Source of the DNA: Syngnathus acus
Lineage: Eukaryota > Chordata > Actinopteri > Syngnathiformes > Syngnathidae
Reading direction: 5' to 3'
NCBI RefSeq assembly: GCF_901709675.1
Contig: NC_051089.1
Span: forward strand, 14,869,976-14,933,975
Length of the DNA stretch: 64,000 nt
Below the pieces are notes generated by a model. That model searched no databases. It was not told where the DNA came from and saw only the letters and a list, made by a program, of their open reading frames with translations. The translations under genes were made by a program, and so were the position numbers. This document shows positions 21,168 to 36,100 of the stretch, in pieces (position 1 is the first letter of the stretch; every line of letters starts with the position of its first letter).

Positions 21168-24100
21168 TCAGGCCTTGAGTGCATGCCATTGGGCCACGGC
21201 AGTGCGGGGATGACCCATCATGTCTTTCCAGTGTTTCACCTCCGCGGGGCCACTCTTCCATGAGAGATAAATCTGCCAGGAGCAGAGACAATATTAGTTC
21301 ATGCACTGTGTCACCAAGTGACGATACTGAACTTTTGTTGAAGCATATTATCAATAATCCAAAGCACACAGTACTTGACTTGAGGTGCTACAAAGGGTTA
21401 GAATGAACATGAACGTCTTATATTAGATGAGTGGCTGCATGACATAAACCAGCAGGGGTCAGTAGAGACTGGCTGGGTGATTAAGTGAAGCTGGCCTGTC
21501 ATGAAGTCAAAAATACACACAGGAGGAGGAAGAGGCAGGAAGAAGAGGGAAGGAGTTACCTTTCCAATGACATCATTGCGACTAAGCCTGTCCTTGTCCA
21601 TGACAGTGATAATTATGGTGGTCTCCCTCAGCACGTGGGCAGGCACGTCAAAAGGAAAGGACTCGTTGAAAACAGGGTTTAGACAACGCTTCATTACCAC
21701 CGTCTTTTTCTTCTCCACACGCTTGTCCTTGTTCATCAACCACACCTTCACATAGGGGTCTGGGAAGAGCAATATGAATTGTTAACCCGGTATTGCGTGT
21801 GTATGACGTCATGGATTGAATTCCTCTCTGTGGTCGTTAATATTTCAATATATTTGAAGTGCACACACACGACAATGATGCATAAAGGAACCAATTAAAG
21901 GAGCCCGTGTACCAGAAGTGCCTCCAATGTCCATGGCTTTGAGGTTGCGGGCTTTGACGATGCTCACAGTGATAGTGTTGGCGGTGGGGTTGTAGCACAG
22001 AGACACCAACAGATCTCCTCGGCTTCCCTGGTCAAATGATACACACTTGTTTTATTGTAATGCTCTTTTCAATTGTTCTCCCCTCTTCTTACTGTGTTTT
22101 CTTCCCGCAGTCTGTGTTCAATCCACCAACCTGTCAGATGCTCAGTATTCACTTCTATCCTCTCCCACCGGCATACTACCACATCTCCCCCGGGACTGTC
22201 ACAGCAGCCAGCAATATGACATCACCCATTACATTCTGTCCTATCTCCCCTCCTCCCACTCCATTCCTTCTGCCACCTCTTTTCCCCCCTCTTTACTCAC
22301 ACTGCCATCGCTACATGGTTTCAATTCCTTCCAGAAAGTCTGCATGTTGGCCAGATCCAATTTGTTGAGGGGGATGGACACCTCTCCGATGGGGTCATTC
22401 CTGCTGAAGCGGTCATAATCCAGAACCTGCAGGTAGAGAGTTCTCTGGACCACTTTCTCAAATGGGAACCCTGAAATAGAAATGCACGCAAATAGAATTC
22501 AGACTCCAGTGTCTACATTATCAGCAGGGAGGAGAAAAAAAAAGTTATTGTAAAAGGTCCTCACTAATAGAATCTCCAAAAAGACATATATATAAAAAAA
22601 ATAAACAAACAAGCAAATAAATGCCATTCAAACCTTCAAACAAAAAGGTCTCATTCCAATGGGGGTTCAGATTCTTCCTCTTCACTTTGGTCTCCAGTTT
22701 GTGCTTCTTGTCAGGCAGCAGGTAGAGTTTGACAAAGGGGTCGGAAGTGCCGGAAAAGTCCTTGGCAGGCAATTCCTGGCCCTTGAGGATTTTGACAGTG
22801 AGGGTGGAGTCCTGGAAGCTGTATCCTACGCTGAACTGAATGCGACCCAACTTCTCACACACCGGTCCCTCGTGTTCGTCTTCTTCCGAGCCTGGAGACA
22901 ACTGGGAGAGGCGATGACAATGAATATTCCAGTCTGAGAGCATGAAGGGAAGGAAATAAATGGTAAATTACATCCATCCATCATTTCATAGCTGTGTGTA
23001 TATATATGTCAGTATAACGTGTTATTAACGTGATTAGTCCAAACCCCTTTTGTCGTGTGATTAATGCTCATTTTGGCCTAATAAAATTTTTACCCTTTTC
23101 GCGTCCTGTTGCCCTAGAAAAACTACACCTCACCGGAAATGAGCACGCCACACTGGTGACACTAGTCTGAGCTTGTTATGCAGAGATTTCATCCGTTTTT
23201 TGAAATTAAAAAAAAGCATCATGGTGAGTGGTCTGTTCATTCTTTCTTGAGAAATCAAAAACAGGGTTAATATGGTAAATCAAGACCATTATATAGCTGC
23301 TAAATTCAAAACAAACTTTGAAATCAGTTTATTGCACTCTAGGGTGAGTCCTTGCTTACATTTTATATGCATGTTATATTTCCCAAATTTTGAATGGAAA
23401 AAAAAGCAAGGGATTTTTTTTTTTTTTTTTACAATAAATAACGATACGACTGAGATTACCCTACTTGGGCACAAAAGGGACACACTGATGGCATGTCCTT
23501 ACATTCAAGGTGACAGTGGATAGTAATCAGGCCCTGCTCTTTATAATGTATTGATCCAAAATGCAAACTAGCTTAGTGTGTGGTCACATTCTCTCGTATC
23601 CACTGTGCATGACAGCTCTGGTATGACAGCCCGATTATCTGTCGGTAAACTGACCCTTTGACTGACGGCGGTACAGCCTGCAGAAATCCAGTTAAAATGT
23701 GCAATCTGTTGGGAAAAGAGCTGGGAGTATGACTTAAGGAACAGTCCCACATATTTCATATCCAATTCCATACTTTCCACACTTGTTTCAGCCAGTGGTG
23801 CTCGACCTCATTCTCCTTTGTCCAATGTGATCACTTTTCATTATTCAGCCTGACACTCTAAAATGACCCCAAATGCACGGACACGTATGCGTTCCCATAT
23901 TGGAGCATTGGCTCTGCTCTTTTCCTCATGAGTGCTTACCTTCTTTTACCTATGAAATCGCCAAATCACATAAAACTATTGTTCAACGGTATACACTTTA
24001 CCTGCAATTGCATTGTATTACTGAAGTGAAATGCCATATTTTACATTTACAACGACAACAAGAAAGCCAACAAAAAATATATATAACCAAAACAAAAATT

Positions 24101-27100
24101 TAAGAAATGTATTTCATCAAAGCTTAATTCCATGGAAAGAGCCAGGAATGTTGTAGGTCATCATGGTACTGGGAAATATACACAACCATAATCTCTATCT
24201 CTAAAACCAAATGGTGTGCCAAAATAATGTTCCAGGCTAGAAATTGCATTTTTGATGTGCAGCGTGGATATAATATTTTTTCTAAATAACGCTAACTATA
24301 CTATTCAAATGACACAGTCCGTGGTGTTCAATAGTCACCAGTTTTAGAAATGCCTAATGAAATTACTGTGTGGGGCATGGACCGAATGCAGTAGCAGACA
24401 CAAAAACTACATCGACAACTTCACCAAGCAATTATGTTCGGATCGAAATCCATCTGGGCATTAAAAAAAACAAAAACAACAATGCAGCTCCTTTCGTCTT
24501 TGACAAACAGTGACCCCTCACTATTCAGATTTTATTGACGACTCAAATCACAATTGTTGTACTACTCCGGTCGGTGCAATTAATTAATAATTAATTGGAA
24601 GTCTCGCCGCAGTAGCCCATTCCATGAACAATAGACCGCACCTCGGCAATATGTACTGATCATAAAAAATGGACGTTTACAGACAATTTGATTTGGAAAA
24701 AAAATACCTACATTGGACTATATGTTGTTTGTTTACAACCTGTAAAAACACCAATTACCAGTACTACAAATTACTAGACTCCCCTGGTTGCTGAACTTCT
24801 CCTGAATTCTTCCAGTGTTAATTAGTAGAGGCAACAAAAATGATCCCAAATAAAAAGTCATGCATCGCTTGGGTTCCCTGTAGTGTTTCATCCCTTGAAC
24901 ATCCTAAGTGCAACTGTATGGCGTTTGCGCAATGCCACCATGGATGAATCTGACCATGTCCCTCTCTGACATTTTTACACTCGATGGGTGGGAAGGCACT
25001 GCAAAGACCTAACTATGCATCAAAACCAATAATGATATCTCTTAAAAAGATGTCGCTAGTACATAAAGTACTATACATGCAGTATTGCAGCCTGATGCCA
25101 TCCATGGCTCAGTGAGTGCCATACAAAGGTGTTGGTGTCACTTCCTGATAAAGACCACATGAGAGACAGGATCTTCAGCTTCACCCTTCACCAACCTCAG
25201 TCATCTTAGATTTTGCACAATTGGATTCACATTCAGCGGAATTTCCCGATGGAGACAGTGACAAAGCAATCAAAAAGCTTTAAGATTTAGCACATGACAA
25301 CTATTTTGAAATAGCGTATCCTGAATAACAATGGCAAATCTGCTAAGAACAAAGTACTATAACATCAATAAGCAGCACTGTTTCAATTCCTCTGACACGT
25401 CATGGAGTGCACATAATTACAGTACACACAGCAACCCAATAGCTGGGTCATTTGCATTGCATGTTCTTTCACAACTAATTAATAAACTCAGCTGAACAAG
25501 GCATAGTATGCCACAACTCCCTGTGGTGCTTCACAGATGGGTCAAAATGGGAGCGTTAGAAGAAAAACAAATGCTTTAAAACAAATGTCAATACATATTT
25601 TAATAAAAATCGAATACATAAATTAAAGCACATATGATATTTCGCTAAATACTACTGGATAGCACTCAACTATTTTAACTGCTTTTGATTTGGCCACTTG
25701 GGGGCAGTAGATAAAAGGTTGTAAGTACAAAACTGGGGTTATTAAAATTTGATTAGACTGCGCAAAACATTTGACTGTTGATCTGAAAACAGATTGAACT
25801 GTGAGAATTTCCTCTCGAGCCATTTTAAAGGTCTTTGCATCCGATTAATTTCAACTTGTCAGGGAAAGCTCCCACAGATCTTTCATATCAATTCTTAGCT
25901 AACAAGCCTCAAGATTGATTGGCAAATAGTTGATCAACGAAACAAGTTTAACCAAACAGATATATATTTTTAGAGACGAGATACAAGAAATTTGCTCATG
26001 TCTGACGTGTGCACGTTTCTGAGACCATATCAAACAAATGACTGACCTTTTCTCGTAAATACAGTAAATGTGATTCGAATTCAGCCTTTGTTAGAATTCC
26101 ATTGTGAAAATACAAAAGTTAACATTACTGATATTATAAATGTTTTATGCAATAATAATGTCTGTGAAAAATTAAAAGGCCACTCCCCTGGCTGACACAT
26201 GGCATAATGGAACATTAATTAATTTTGATTTCCAGTTCCGTTCCACAAAGAACAAGAACGAATGCTATAATTGTCAGAAGTGCATCTTATTCTCCACTAT
26301 GAAGATGATACTTTTAGATTACGTTTAGCCAACCTACACGTATAAGGCAGCTGAAGCTTGTTGCTAGTGAGTTGACATGGTGCAAATGGCACCGAGCTTT
26401 CCGCGACCTCTGACTATTCACACGTACTATGTGACATGATCGCGTTCGGGCGAGTGAAGCTTTTCGGGACTGTCTCAGCGGCTCAATTATCGCAAAAAAA
26501 AAAAAGTCTGTGATTCTCAGTTTTGCTATTCAATGTGTTTTGATGAGGTGCTAAATGGATATTATGACTCACAAAGTGTGCTGTGAAACACAGTCCCTGC
26601 TACGGCGTCAATGTCAAAAGGTAAGCAGAGCTGCATTCACACACATAGCAGCATTAGCAAATAGAGTTAGCTTCTGATAAGTTACTGTACTTGATCGACC
26701 GGATAGGTAGTGGGCGGGAATTTGTGTTTGAGTCTTTTATTGTCTTTACGGGTTCCAGAATTTGGGCTGCCGGTGAGATGACGAGAGACAGTCAGCAGTG
26801 CAATGTGGAAGAGGGGAACATCTGCTGGGGACACACACACTCACAAGTGAGCTGCAGCCCATTGTTATGCTGACTCTTTTCGCCACAATGATGAAAGGCA
26901 GTCTGTAATGGTAAAGCTCAGGTAGCCCCTGGCTGTCATGGTAATGAAAGTCGGACATGCCATTAACTCAGCAGTATATGGGTTGAAATAGACTGATATT
27001 AGCAAGACAATAGGGCTAATAATTATTGATCCTTGGGGAATATTGACAGGAGCATGTCATAAGTGTATTATTAAGACACATTTGAACATCTTTATGTTTC

Positions 27101-30100
27101 CTTTAAATTTACTTCGATTTAATATGTTATGACTTCTCTGGAAAACGTTGACCGTCGTTGTGCAACAACAGTATTATGACTGCTTGGAACATTTTCATAT
27201 TCTCGTCAACCCACTCGCCCCATTTCTTGTCTCAAGGCTTGCATGTCACTTTCATATTGGATTAGAGGCGATGATCTGGAAGTGCCCTCTGATAATAATA
27301 TGACCATAGCCATCTCATTCACTTGGATTTGAGAAGGCTTTGCTGACTGCGGCCATCAGGGATGACTTTAGTTACAAGGAACCAAAAGAGCAGTGTATCA
27401 GTCAATGTGTGTAGTGTGTTACCATGAGCATTTCACTGGTGACTGAGTTGGCTAAATCGGAGACGGATGAGTTGGCATTGTGGGCCGAGCCCTGCCGGCG
27501 TCCACTCTCATCTGGGGTGTGACCTCTGGGACTGCTGCCTAGTTTGTTACCCGGAGTCCTGGATACAACAGAAAAACACACATGCACTTAACATGCAACA
27601 TTAATGCAATACAACCGCTGCTTTCTGGTGAGGATATTTCTTCTTGGCTATTGTGCTCAGCCAATAAATGTAATAATTTAACAAAATAAAGTAACCTAGT
27701 ACTCACTTTCAGCTCATCAATACAATTGTCCCTTACCTCATCTTATAGATAACTACTCAAAATATAGTTTGAATCAATCGCAGCTAGGGAAAAACATGGT
27801 TTATGATTAACCGCTGAACCAAAATTCCAATGGCCATTTGTATTTTAATTATTGTATCATATTTAGAATGTCTGAGAGTAAACAGCTCTGTTGTTAGCAG
27901 CTTTTTATTATGTGTCACAGCACATTATTGGTGATCGCATCAGTAGTCAGTGGCCGATTCTATCTTTGGTCCAACACGTTCAGCGTCTTCTTTTCACCTC
28001 ACAAATGAGGATTATTTGAGTCGTGCTCTTATAGTGTAATCGGCTCGTTGTAGTTGTAGTGTTCAAAGATTTAATTGATCCCTTAGATCTCTAATTACTG
28101 TGATAAACGTAGTTACTGTATATTGTGATATGAAATTGTCATACTGTTTCTTCATCAAACAGATCATATATTATTATTATTATTATTATATTTTATTTTT
28201 GACCTTCAATTGTCTATTAATAAAGAATGTTCAAAAAGAAAAGAATAATAATCTGATTGGAATACCTGTTACAGGATTTTTTAGATGATATGGAACTATT
28301 GCAAATATTATTTATGGACTGGCCAAATGTTATGACAGCAGCGCAGCATAAAACCTATGAATTACAACTATGAATTAACATATTGTACTTGTTAATGGCA
28401 ACCCTAGAAACAAATAAAACAGGCCATAAATAAGTTTCAAACCCAGAAACACTAAATATGAGTTATTGTTGTGCCAACTCATCTGACCTAAAAACAATAC
28501 CTGACTTTTTATGTTGCACATAAAAATGAACACCAAAAAGTTCTTAACTTCTAAGGTGGCAGCCACCTAGTGTGCCAAGCTGCCTGATTTATTTGTAGAG
28601 ACAGATGCTGTAACACAGTCGCACCATTTCAAGACGTGGGCGGCCATGCCCGTGAGACAGAGCGAGAGGGACAAAGTGACCTGGCCCCCTAAATGACAGA
28701 CAGTGAGCCGTAGGACCTGAACGTGCACCAAAGCTGTACTGTACTTGTCTTACATTCTCTTTGCTATAACAGAAAACATGTTGTGGGGTCCCTCGTGGAA
28801 TTTATTGGAATAAGCACACTGAGTACCATTTCTCCATCAACAGTACCATTCAGTTCAGCACAACTGTAGGCTAGAGCCTGAGGATATCCAATTGTTTTAT
28901 GAACTGTAGAGGAGAGACCCAGGAGTTTTATCCCAAACCTGACAAGAGATGACATTCCTCATCATGAGCCTGCTCTCCTGGATTAGAGCGACCAAGGGGG
29001 AACGTCAAGGAGAGTGTGTGCTTCATGACCCCCTCTGGTCACAGAGAGTGCACTGATCTTTTTACTAGTCCAGCTTAAGTATTTGGTAAATAGCAGTTGA
29101 GTATTTAGCTTTATATTCTGTATTACTTTAAGTTATGAAATAGTCCACTCTGTGTATAGTAAAGTTTATGACTTGATCTACTGAGAAGAGAAAAAAAAAT
29201 CATGCTCTTTGAATTCATTCAGATGCACTCGAACATTGTGATCGTTCTTATACTCTCTGATAAAACAAAAAGCAACATGCAGGTTTAAATACATTTTACA
29301 ACGACTTACAATTGTCACAAGAGACACTAGCTTTTCATTCTTTCACCCCAACAACTAACTTTCCATATTGCTACACAACTGAGAAATATAGAGAAAAGAG
29401 TGCACAGGGTCAGAGTTGAAATATAGGTTCACATCATTCTAAAAGTAAACTCAAAAAGCTAGAAAATAGAAAAAAGATATAATAACTAACTAGAGAGTGC
29501 CAAATACACAGTCACACAAGCAAATCAGAGTGCACACCTAACAGAAATTTCACGGCGAAAGCTTAGGGAACAAAACAGCCCAGGTTTTGTTCATCTGAAA
29601 TGTACACTGGAAAAAAGGAAGCAAATTGCCGTGTTATATTAGGTAAAACAAATACGAGAAAGCTGGAGAGGGAATGCTGCTAGATGGACGGACGGGGGTT
29701 GTACCGTAAGGAGACAAGTAAAAGCGAGTGCCAGCGAATGAGAGAAACACAGAGGAGACGATGCTGACCCAATGAAGAGGAGAAACCATTGATTTGTCAC
29801 GGTATGTTTCTTCACTGTGATTTGCAGGTCAGAGCAGCTACAATACAGCACGGAGTGAATTCAAAATGCAATGCTGTCCATTTTGAAACACATGTCCAAT
29901 AAACAAATATACCAGGAGGTTGACACACCGGTCCACTGACTTCCTCCTTCCTGGTATGTGTGTTTACGGACCACTTGGTGTCTTATTACATGCATGGGTA
30001 GGTTAGCAATAGTTTGAGTGGTATTTTTCAATACCGTGGGGTTCAAATACAGATGTAAAATATGCATTCATGTTGCGATCCAATACTAACAACAACAAAA

Positions 30101-33100
30101 ATCTGTCGTGAATGGTTGCATATATGACTGGACTGTGTCATGTTGTTTTCATGAAATTACTATATTAGTTTTTCCCAACATTTCTTGCATCAAACACAAA
30201 AAACACAACAGCGGACAAATGGGATGGGTGTTTTGAGAAGATTAGAATTATAAATAATATAGTCAGTATAATTTAAAATCCGAAAATGAAAAACTAATTG
30301 GTATAATATGTGTTGTCAACTCTGCTGGTAGGCCTAGGGCACTATGCAATAGAATTTTCCCAATATGCATATACGTTTAGACGTTTAGAACATTTAAAAC
30401 TGTAACACAACGAACAAAATAGAGAGCTGCTGATAGCATCTCGCTTCAACTTTCAGACAGCCATTTCCTGTCAAAGCAGTTTTGCTTTAGCCTAAGGCAG
30501 GGATTGTGAAAATAATTATAACATTCTTAAAAATAAAATGGATTTTTTATTTACACTTTTTCCAGCTAATTTTGTGAATCATCTGCATATCCAAATTATG
30601 TCAAATGTAGCTGAGATTCCCAAAATAGACAGTAAAGGTCTATCCTCCTTTGATGCAAAATAAAATAATATTTTTCTTATTAATAATGGCGGTCCCTTGG
30701 ACAAAACCAGTTGAAAACCTAAGGGACGGAAACCCGTTCACTGCTGGCAATAGAGGACATAATATATGCCTGTCAAATGGATCGCGAGCCCAAGAGTCAA
30801 TAATTTCCTACTTGTAGAAGTGCTAAGATCAATGAGAAGTCACTCAACCCCATTAAATCAGAAGCCAGCACACACACACACCAGAGACCACAAGGACAAT
30901 CACGCTTATGTAAACATACACACGCACGTGCACATGCACAGACACAATCACACGTACGATTTTGTAGTGTTGTTTCAGTGGAGATGTGCATTGTTTTCAT
31001 AATCCCAATCAGATGGCCACATGCCATCATAAAGCCAATCCTGCACAAGATGGTTCGAGATCATCATTTCCCAACATTTAGTGAGAAACCTCACGTAACA
31101 TCCCCCAAACATAAATGTAAAGTATGAGCACAGAAATAACAACAGGGATTATTTTAATCTATTGTAGCTCTGCAATGAGGACTCATTATATAAATAGAAG
31201 AAATCATTTGAATTAACAATGACATAACTAACTGGCCAGAGATTTTGAGAAGAAGAACCTTCAATAAAAATAAGTGGTAGATGTCTTTCCCCCCCGCACT
31301 GACACAGATAATAGTGAAACATATTTTGCCTTTCATTATAGCAAAACATATTTTCGCATTCTAGGACAATTGCGTTTGTTGAAGTGTAAAAAATCCATGT
31401 GGACTCTCAACGCAACTCATCTTTATTTATACTGTGCTTCCACAACAACTTCAGCTGTAACACATACTCATTCTGTGAGAGTTGAAGTTACCTATTAAAG
31501 TACAAATTTTGACACCACTCGACACTGAGAAAAAATATTGCACTGCACTTATCTGCAAAATAACAATCAATCCATTAGCACAAATACTATTTAATTACCC
31601 ATATAAAATTCATGACTACTTTTATCACCTTGATGAGGTTGTTTACATCAAGTCAATAAAGATACACCTGCACTTTATTTAATATTTTACCTCAAAGCTA
31701 CGTCGTGCTTCCAACATCTGCGCTGTGTTGGCTCTTTTTGCTTGCTTGGGACTTGGCGGGGGAAAAAAAAACACTACTTACATAATTTATCCTTATAGGT
31801 TGATGTAACCATGACTACTGAAATATGTGCACCAACTTAAGGTTATACTCAACTATCATCATGCATTTTACACAGGTAACCATGGCTACCGAACATTAAA
31901 GAGGGACATTAAAAGCCAAGTATGCTCAGCAGCGAGGCGCATGTTTAAAATAATACAAAGCCCACAGAGGAGACGCCAAAGTGTTGGAACAACCTTTTTG
32001 ACTCTATTCATATTTACATGTAAACTCTTGCTGACCTTTTTGAAAAACACCGCAGCTCTCCTTTGGTCATGTTCAAGCAGATTCATAAATGCCTTGAATC
32101 AACAATTGATGGAACTTAACTTGGGAAACAGTCTTCACCATCACAACTACAATATATATGTACAATTACAAGAACAGGTGCCCAAATCTTTTGGGATTGA
32201 CTTTGAACAAAATCAAGCCCAAATGGTCCGTCAAGTGTTGACTTCCGTTGCGACATCAATCAGTCAGGCCAAATATCCATGGACGGTGTAAATCTGATTC
32301 CAAGAGTTGGTCAGGTGGAGTTCTATTCTTTCAATGGCTGAAAGCCAGTTTTGAGCCTCTAATACGACTTCTACGATAACTCCATGTCTAAAAACCCGAA
32401 ACAATTGTCATCAAAAATAATGTGTGCAAGTGCAGCCTTGGGATAATCATTCTCTAAGGATATTAGAACGAATCTCACAATATTTATTTATTTATTTGCG
32501 GATCTAAAGTTGCCTGGAAATTCAATCTTACAACTGTACCCATTATTTTCAACACAGGAAGTCTTGATTTTCTACCCCAACTGTCCAATACTGAGCTACA
32601 AATTGTAGCAAAAGGACACAAATTTGCATTTTGTGCACACATTATATTCACGTTCCTACAATATTGTGCCCCCCTTTTCACCTTGGAGCATCTGCCCATG
32701 CAAAGTTCTCTGCATGCCCCTTGCCCCATATAATTGATCAAAAACACAACGTGGAACAGCTGTGACAAAAGTAAAGGGTGTATAACCTCCGTGTGTTTAT
32801 AGTGGATGCACTGTCCCAAGATGCTCAAGCCATCGTTTCATTTTTTTGCTAACACTGTAAATTCATGCATGGGAATTGTGCGCGGAGGAATATCATTTTC
32901 TTTTTAAGATGTGCAGCAATAGGGCAGATTCATCATTCTGGCAAAAGTGACAGTCATCTACGCTGACAGCCCAGTTGTGCTGTGAGAGCATGCCATCACA
33001 AGCATCACCATCCCCAGCGTATGAAAAAGATGGATGAATATAAAAAAAGACTGAAGGACACAGCCTAGCTAACAGAAGGGTAGGATGAGAGAGCAATGGA

Positions 33101-36100
33101 TCAAAAGATATTTTAAATATGACAGATAAGACAAGCTTTGTCTCTTAATAAGTCAGCACATTATACATTATAGTAATTTATCATTTAGGATGAGGTATTA
33201 AAATATGTGTATTGTGCGGCAATGTGTTGTCTTTGTGATGCTAAATATAAAACCTAAGTCATGACACTGTCCGCGCTTCCTTGTCCAGGTCTAAATGTGA
33301 ATGAGGTTTGCTTGTGTCATTAAACAAAGAAAAACTGACAAAATTGTCATGTCACAGATGGCTAAAGCTGGCTCAGTTGTCAAAATATTGCATGTGAAGT
33401 GTTATTGGCGACATTTATTTTGTACTCTTTCGAAGCTCAATATGAGGGATGTTTGATCCCACATTTTTCATATGAATACCAGTACAAGACTCAACAGTTT
33501 ATAGTCACCGATACCAAATCTTGATACCGCTAGTATTTTTGATATACAAAAAAATTCCCGTGAAAAAAAATTTCAGATAATTGAAAAGAAATTCTTATAT
33601 ATCTATATGACATTGGTAGTATAATTGCATGAAATTAATGTTTTTATTCTTCTCATTTGTAATGTCCAATTCCTGATCATAAAACGACCACAAGAGGGTG
33701 TCCACTGGTATCAGCTGCCGTCGTAAGTTCCGATACCTTGAAATAAGACCAATATCGGAACTGATACCTAGCATCGGTACTCACCCATTCCTACTCAAAA
33801 CCATTAATCACTAATATTTTTGATAATCTCTCGTAAAATAATAAAATTATACCATACCTAGCATCGGTACTCACCCATTCCTATTCAATACCATTAATCC
33901 CAAATATTTTTGATAATCTCTCGTAAAATAATAAAGTTGTCAGCCACAGTTGAGCGCTGAATGGAAAGCTGATCAGTACAGCGGATGGACATGAGGGGTC
34001 CAGGAAGTCCCTTGTTGCCAAGGGGGTTCTCCATAAACATACATACATAGGTCATGTTGATCACCTAACCGCCTTGGGATACCACGGAGCATAATAACAC
34101 TTCCATGTCCCATGATGGATGAGGCCTATGCTCCCATGTCAGCCCACTCAGCGCTCCCCACTGACGGGAACAAATCACCGGTCGCTGCCGCCTCACCACG
34201 CAAGCTAATACAACTAATGGAGTCGTCTGTAGTGGTTGACGGGCTTGCTCTTGTTTACGTTTTATATCCATTTGCACTTATGTGTTTGTATGGAGGTGAA
34301 AACTTTTAACCAATTAACAAAGAGTGTTTCTTGCCATCACCCTCATTAATACATCTTTGTTAGATGCTTTGATTTTCTTCTAATTGAAATCACAAACAAG
34401 GGAACGATCTCGGGTTTTCAAAATTAGTTGTAATGTTTTTTTTTTAACATGACTATTAACATTTATTGCTGACCTACTTTTTTATCCTCATCTCAGGCCA
34501 CTGGCCAGCCTGGAGCGTCGTTATGAGGCACTGTGATTACTGGCTCAGAGTTGGATTTGCTCTCCGATAAAAGGAGGAACCAATATCGTGCCTGATTGAC
34601 AATATGCAGTTGCAACTCAGCTGGTAACAGAGAACATGATTTCGACTGAGGCCACTAACCACTTACTTTTACATCAGCTCTTTTTATGGCATTTGAGGAC
34701 ATGGTCTGTAATTATCCCTATCTTTATTTGTCTTTCTGGCGAAAATTGGATTTTATCATCAAAGAGCAACGTGGACACTGTTTTATTTAGGAGCTATATA
34801 CAGTAAGATTTTAAGAGACTGTTCCCTTTCTGCTATCTGTTCAGGTGGATTACAAAATGTCCTCTAGATGAGAATCCATTACCGTATTTTCCGGACTATA
34901 GGGCTCACCTAAAAACCTAAAATTTTCTCAAAAGCCGACAGTGGGCCTTATAGTCCGGTGCGCCTTATATATGGACCAAATTCCTAAATTTAAACTGGCC
35001 CGAAGCATTGTGTCATGAAATCAATCATAAGTGGCCCCCTGAAGAATGAATGAATCATGAATCAAAAAGACTATGGATCATTATTTTGTGATTATAAAGT
35101 CGTTTGTTGCGTCTGAAGTTGAAATAAAAAAGATAAAATTGACAATGATTTGATTTGGATTAAAAATCTGACATGATGCATTAATGGTGCGCCTTATATA
35201 GGACAAAGTTTTAAAATGGGCCATTCATTGAAGGTGCGCCTTATAGTCCGGTACACCTTATAGTCCGGAAAATACGGTAGTTTCATTTTGGTGATCCGTT
35301 TCTGTCTCAACTGCTTGACAGTTATCAATTATTATATATTTTTTCAACCAACTGGAGCTTATACAACGAAAAATATAACAGATTTCCAGGCTTCTGTGTG
35401 AAGAATTTAATGTGTAACAAGATATGTCGTTAAATATAAAAGTGAGAATGTGAAAATGTCGTTTTGTTGTAACAAATTCATGAATGTTCGAAATGCTAAC
35501 TATTTGGTTGGCACGTTTGACTGCTTTTACAAATACTGAGTTGAGCTTCGTCGTCCAGGGCCAGTGGGCTCTTTGAAATATACTGATATTCATTTCCCGA
35601 TTGCACGCTCTGTGTGGCGGATGTCTGAGCTCATTAAGATTCAGCTTAGCTGTGCAACGACTGCTTTCTGTGCTGATAATAAGCTAAACAGCGTCGGCGG
35701 CCCCATCACAGTTATCTGCAGGTGTCTGATTGTGTCCAGTTCTGCAAAGGTCTTTAGTCAGTTTTGGTTGAGTCAGTCAAACACAGTAAAGCCCCTATCC
35801 TACTGAGCAGCAAAGAAATGCGAATGTTTTCAAAGGCAGCTAATTTTTCGTCCACTTTCAGGTTACTCACAAGGTCGCAAATGTTTGCAAAACTTTCATC
35901 AGATATCTGCCTATAGCTTTTGTATTTTTTACTTGTTCAAAGGAAATTTTGAAGATTCTCTCGCGGCGAAGAAAAGTACAGACTTTCCATCTGTCAAAAC
36001 TTTTGGTGAACATTTGCAGCCTATAGTTTTTGGCCGACTGACAATGACATTTTTATATTTGTCATCAAAAGATGGGTATGAGACAATAGGCAACAGTTGA

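Noticed and set aside
20887-21369. 160-codon frame on the minus strand next to the last syt7 exon
   Set aside because: It covers the last syt7 exon and 3' UTR in another frame; the syt7 frame ending AQWHALKA is the conserved one.
31827-32291. 154-codon frame in a syt7 intron
   Set aside because: I see no domain, no convincing splice sites and no codon pattern suggesting coding; the sequence is ordinary intron.
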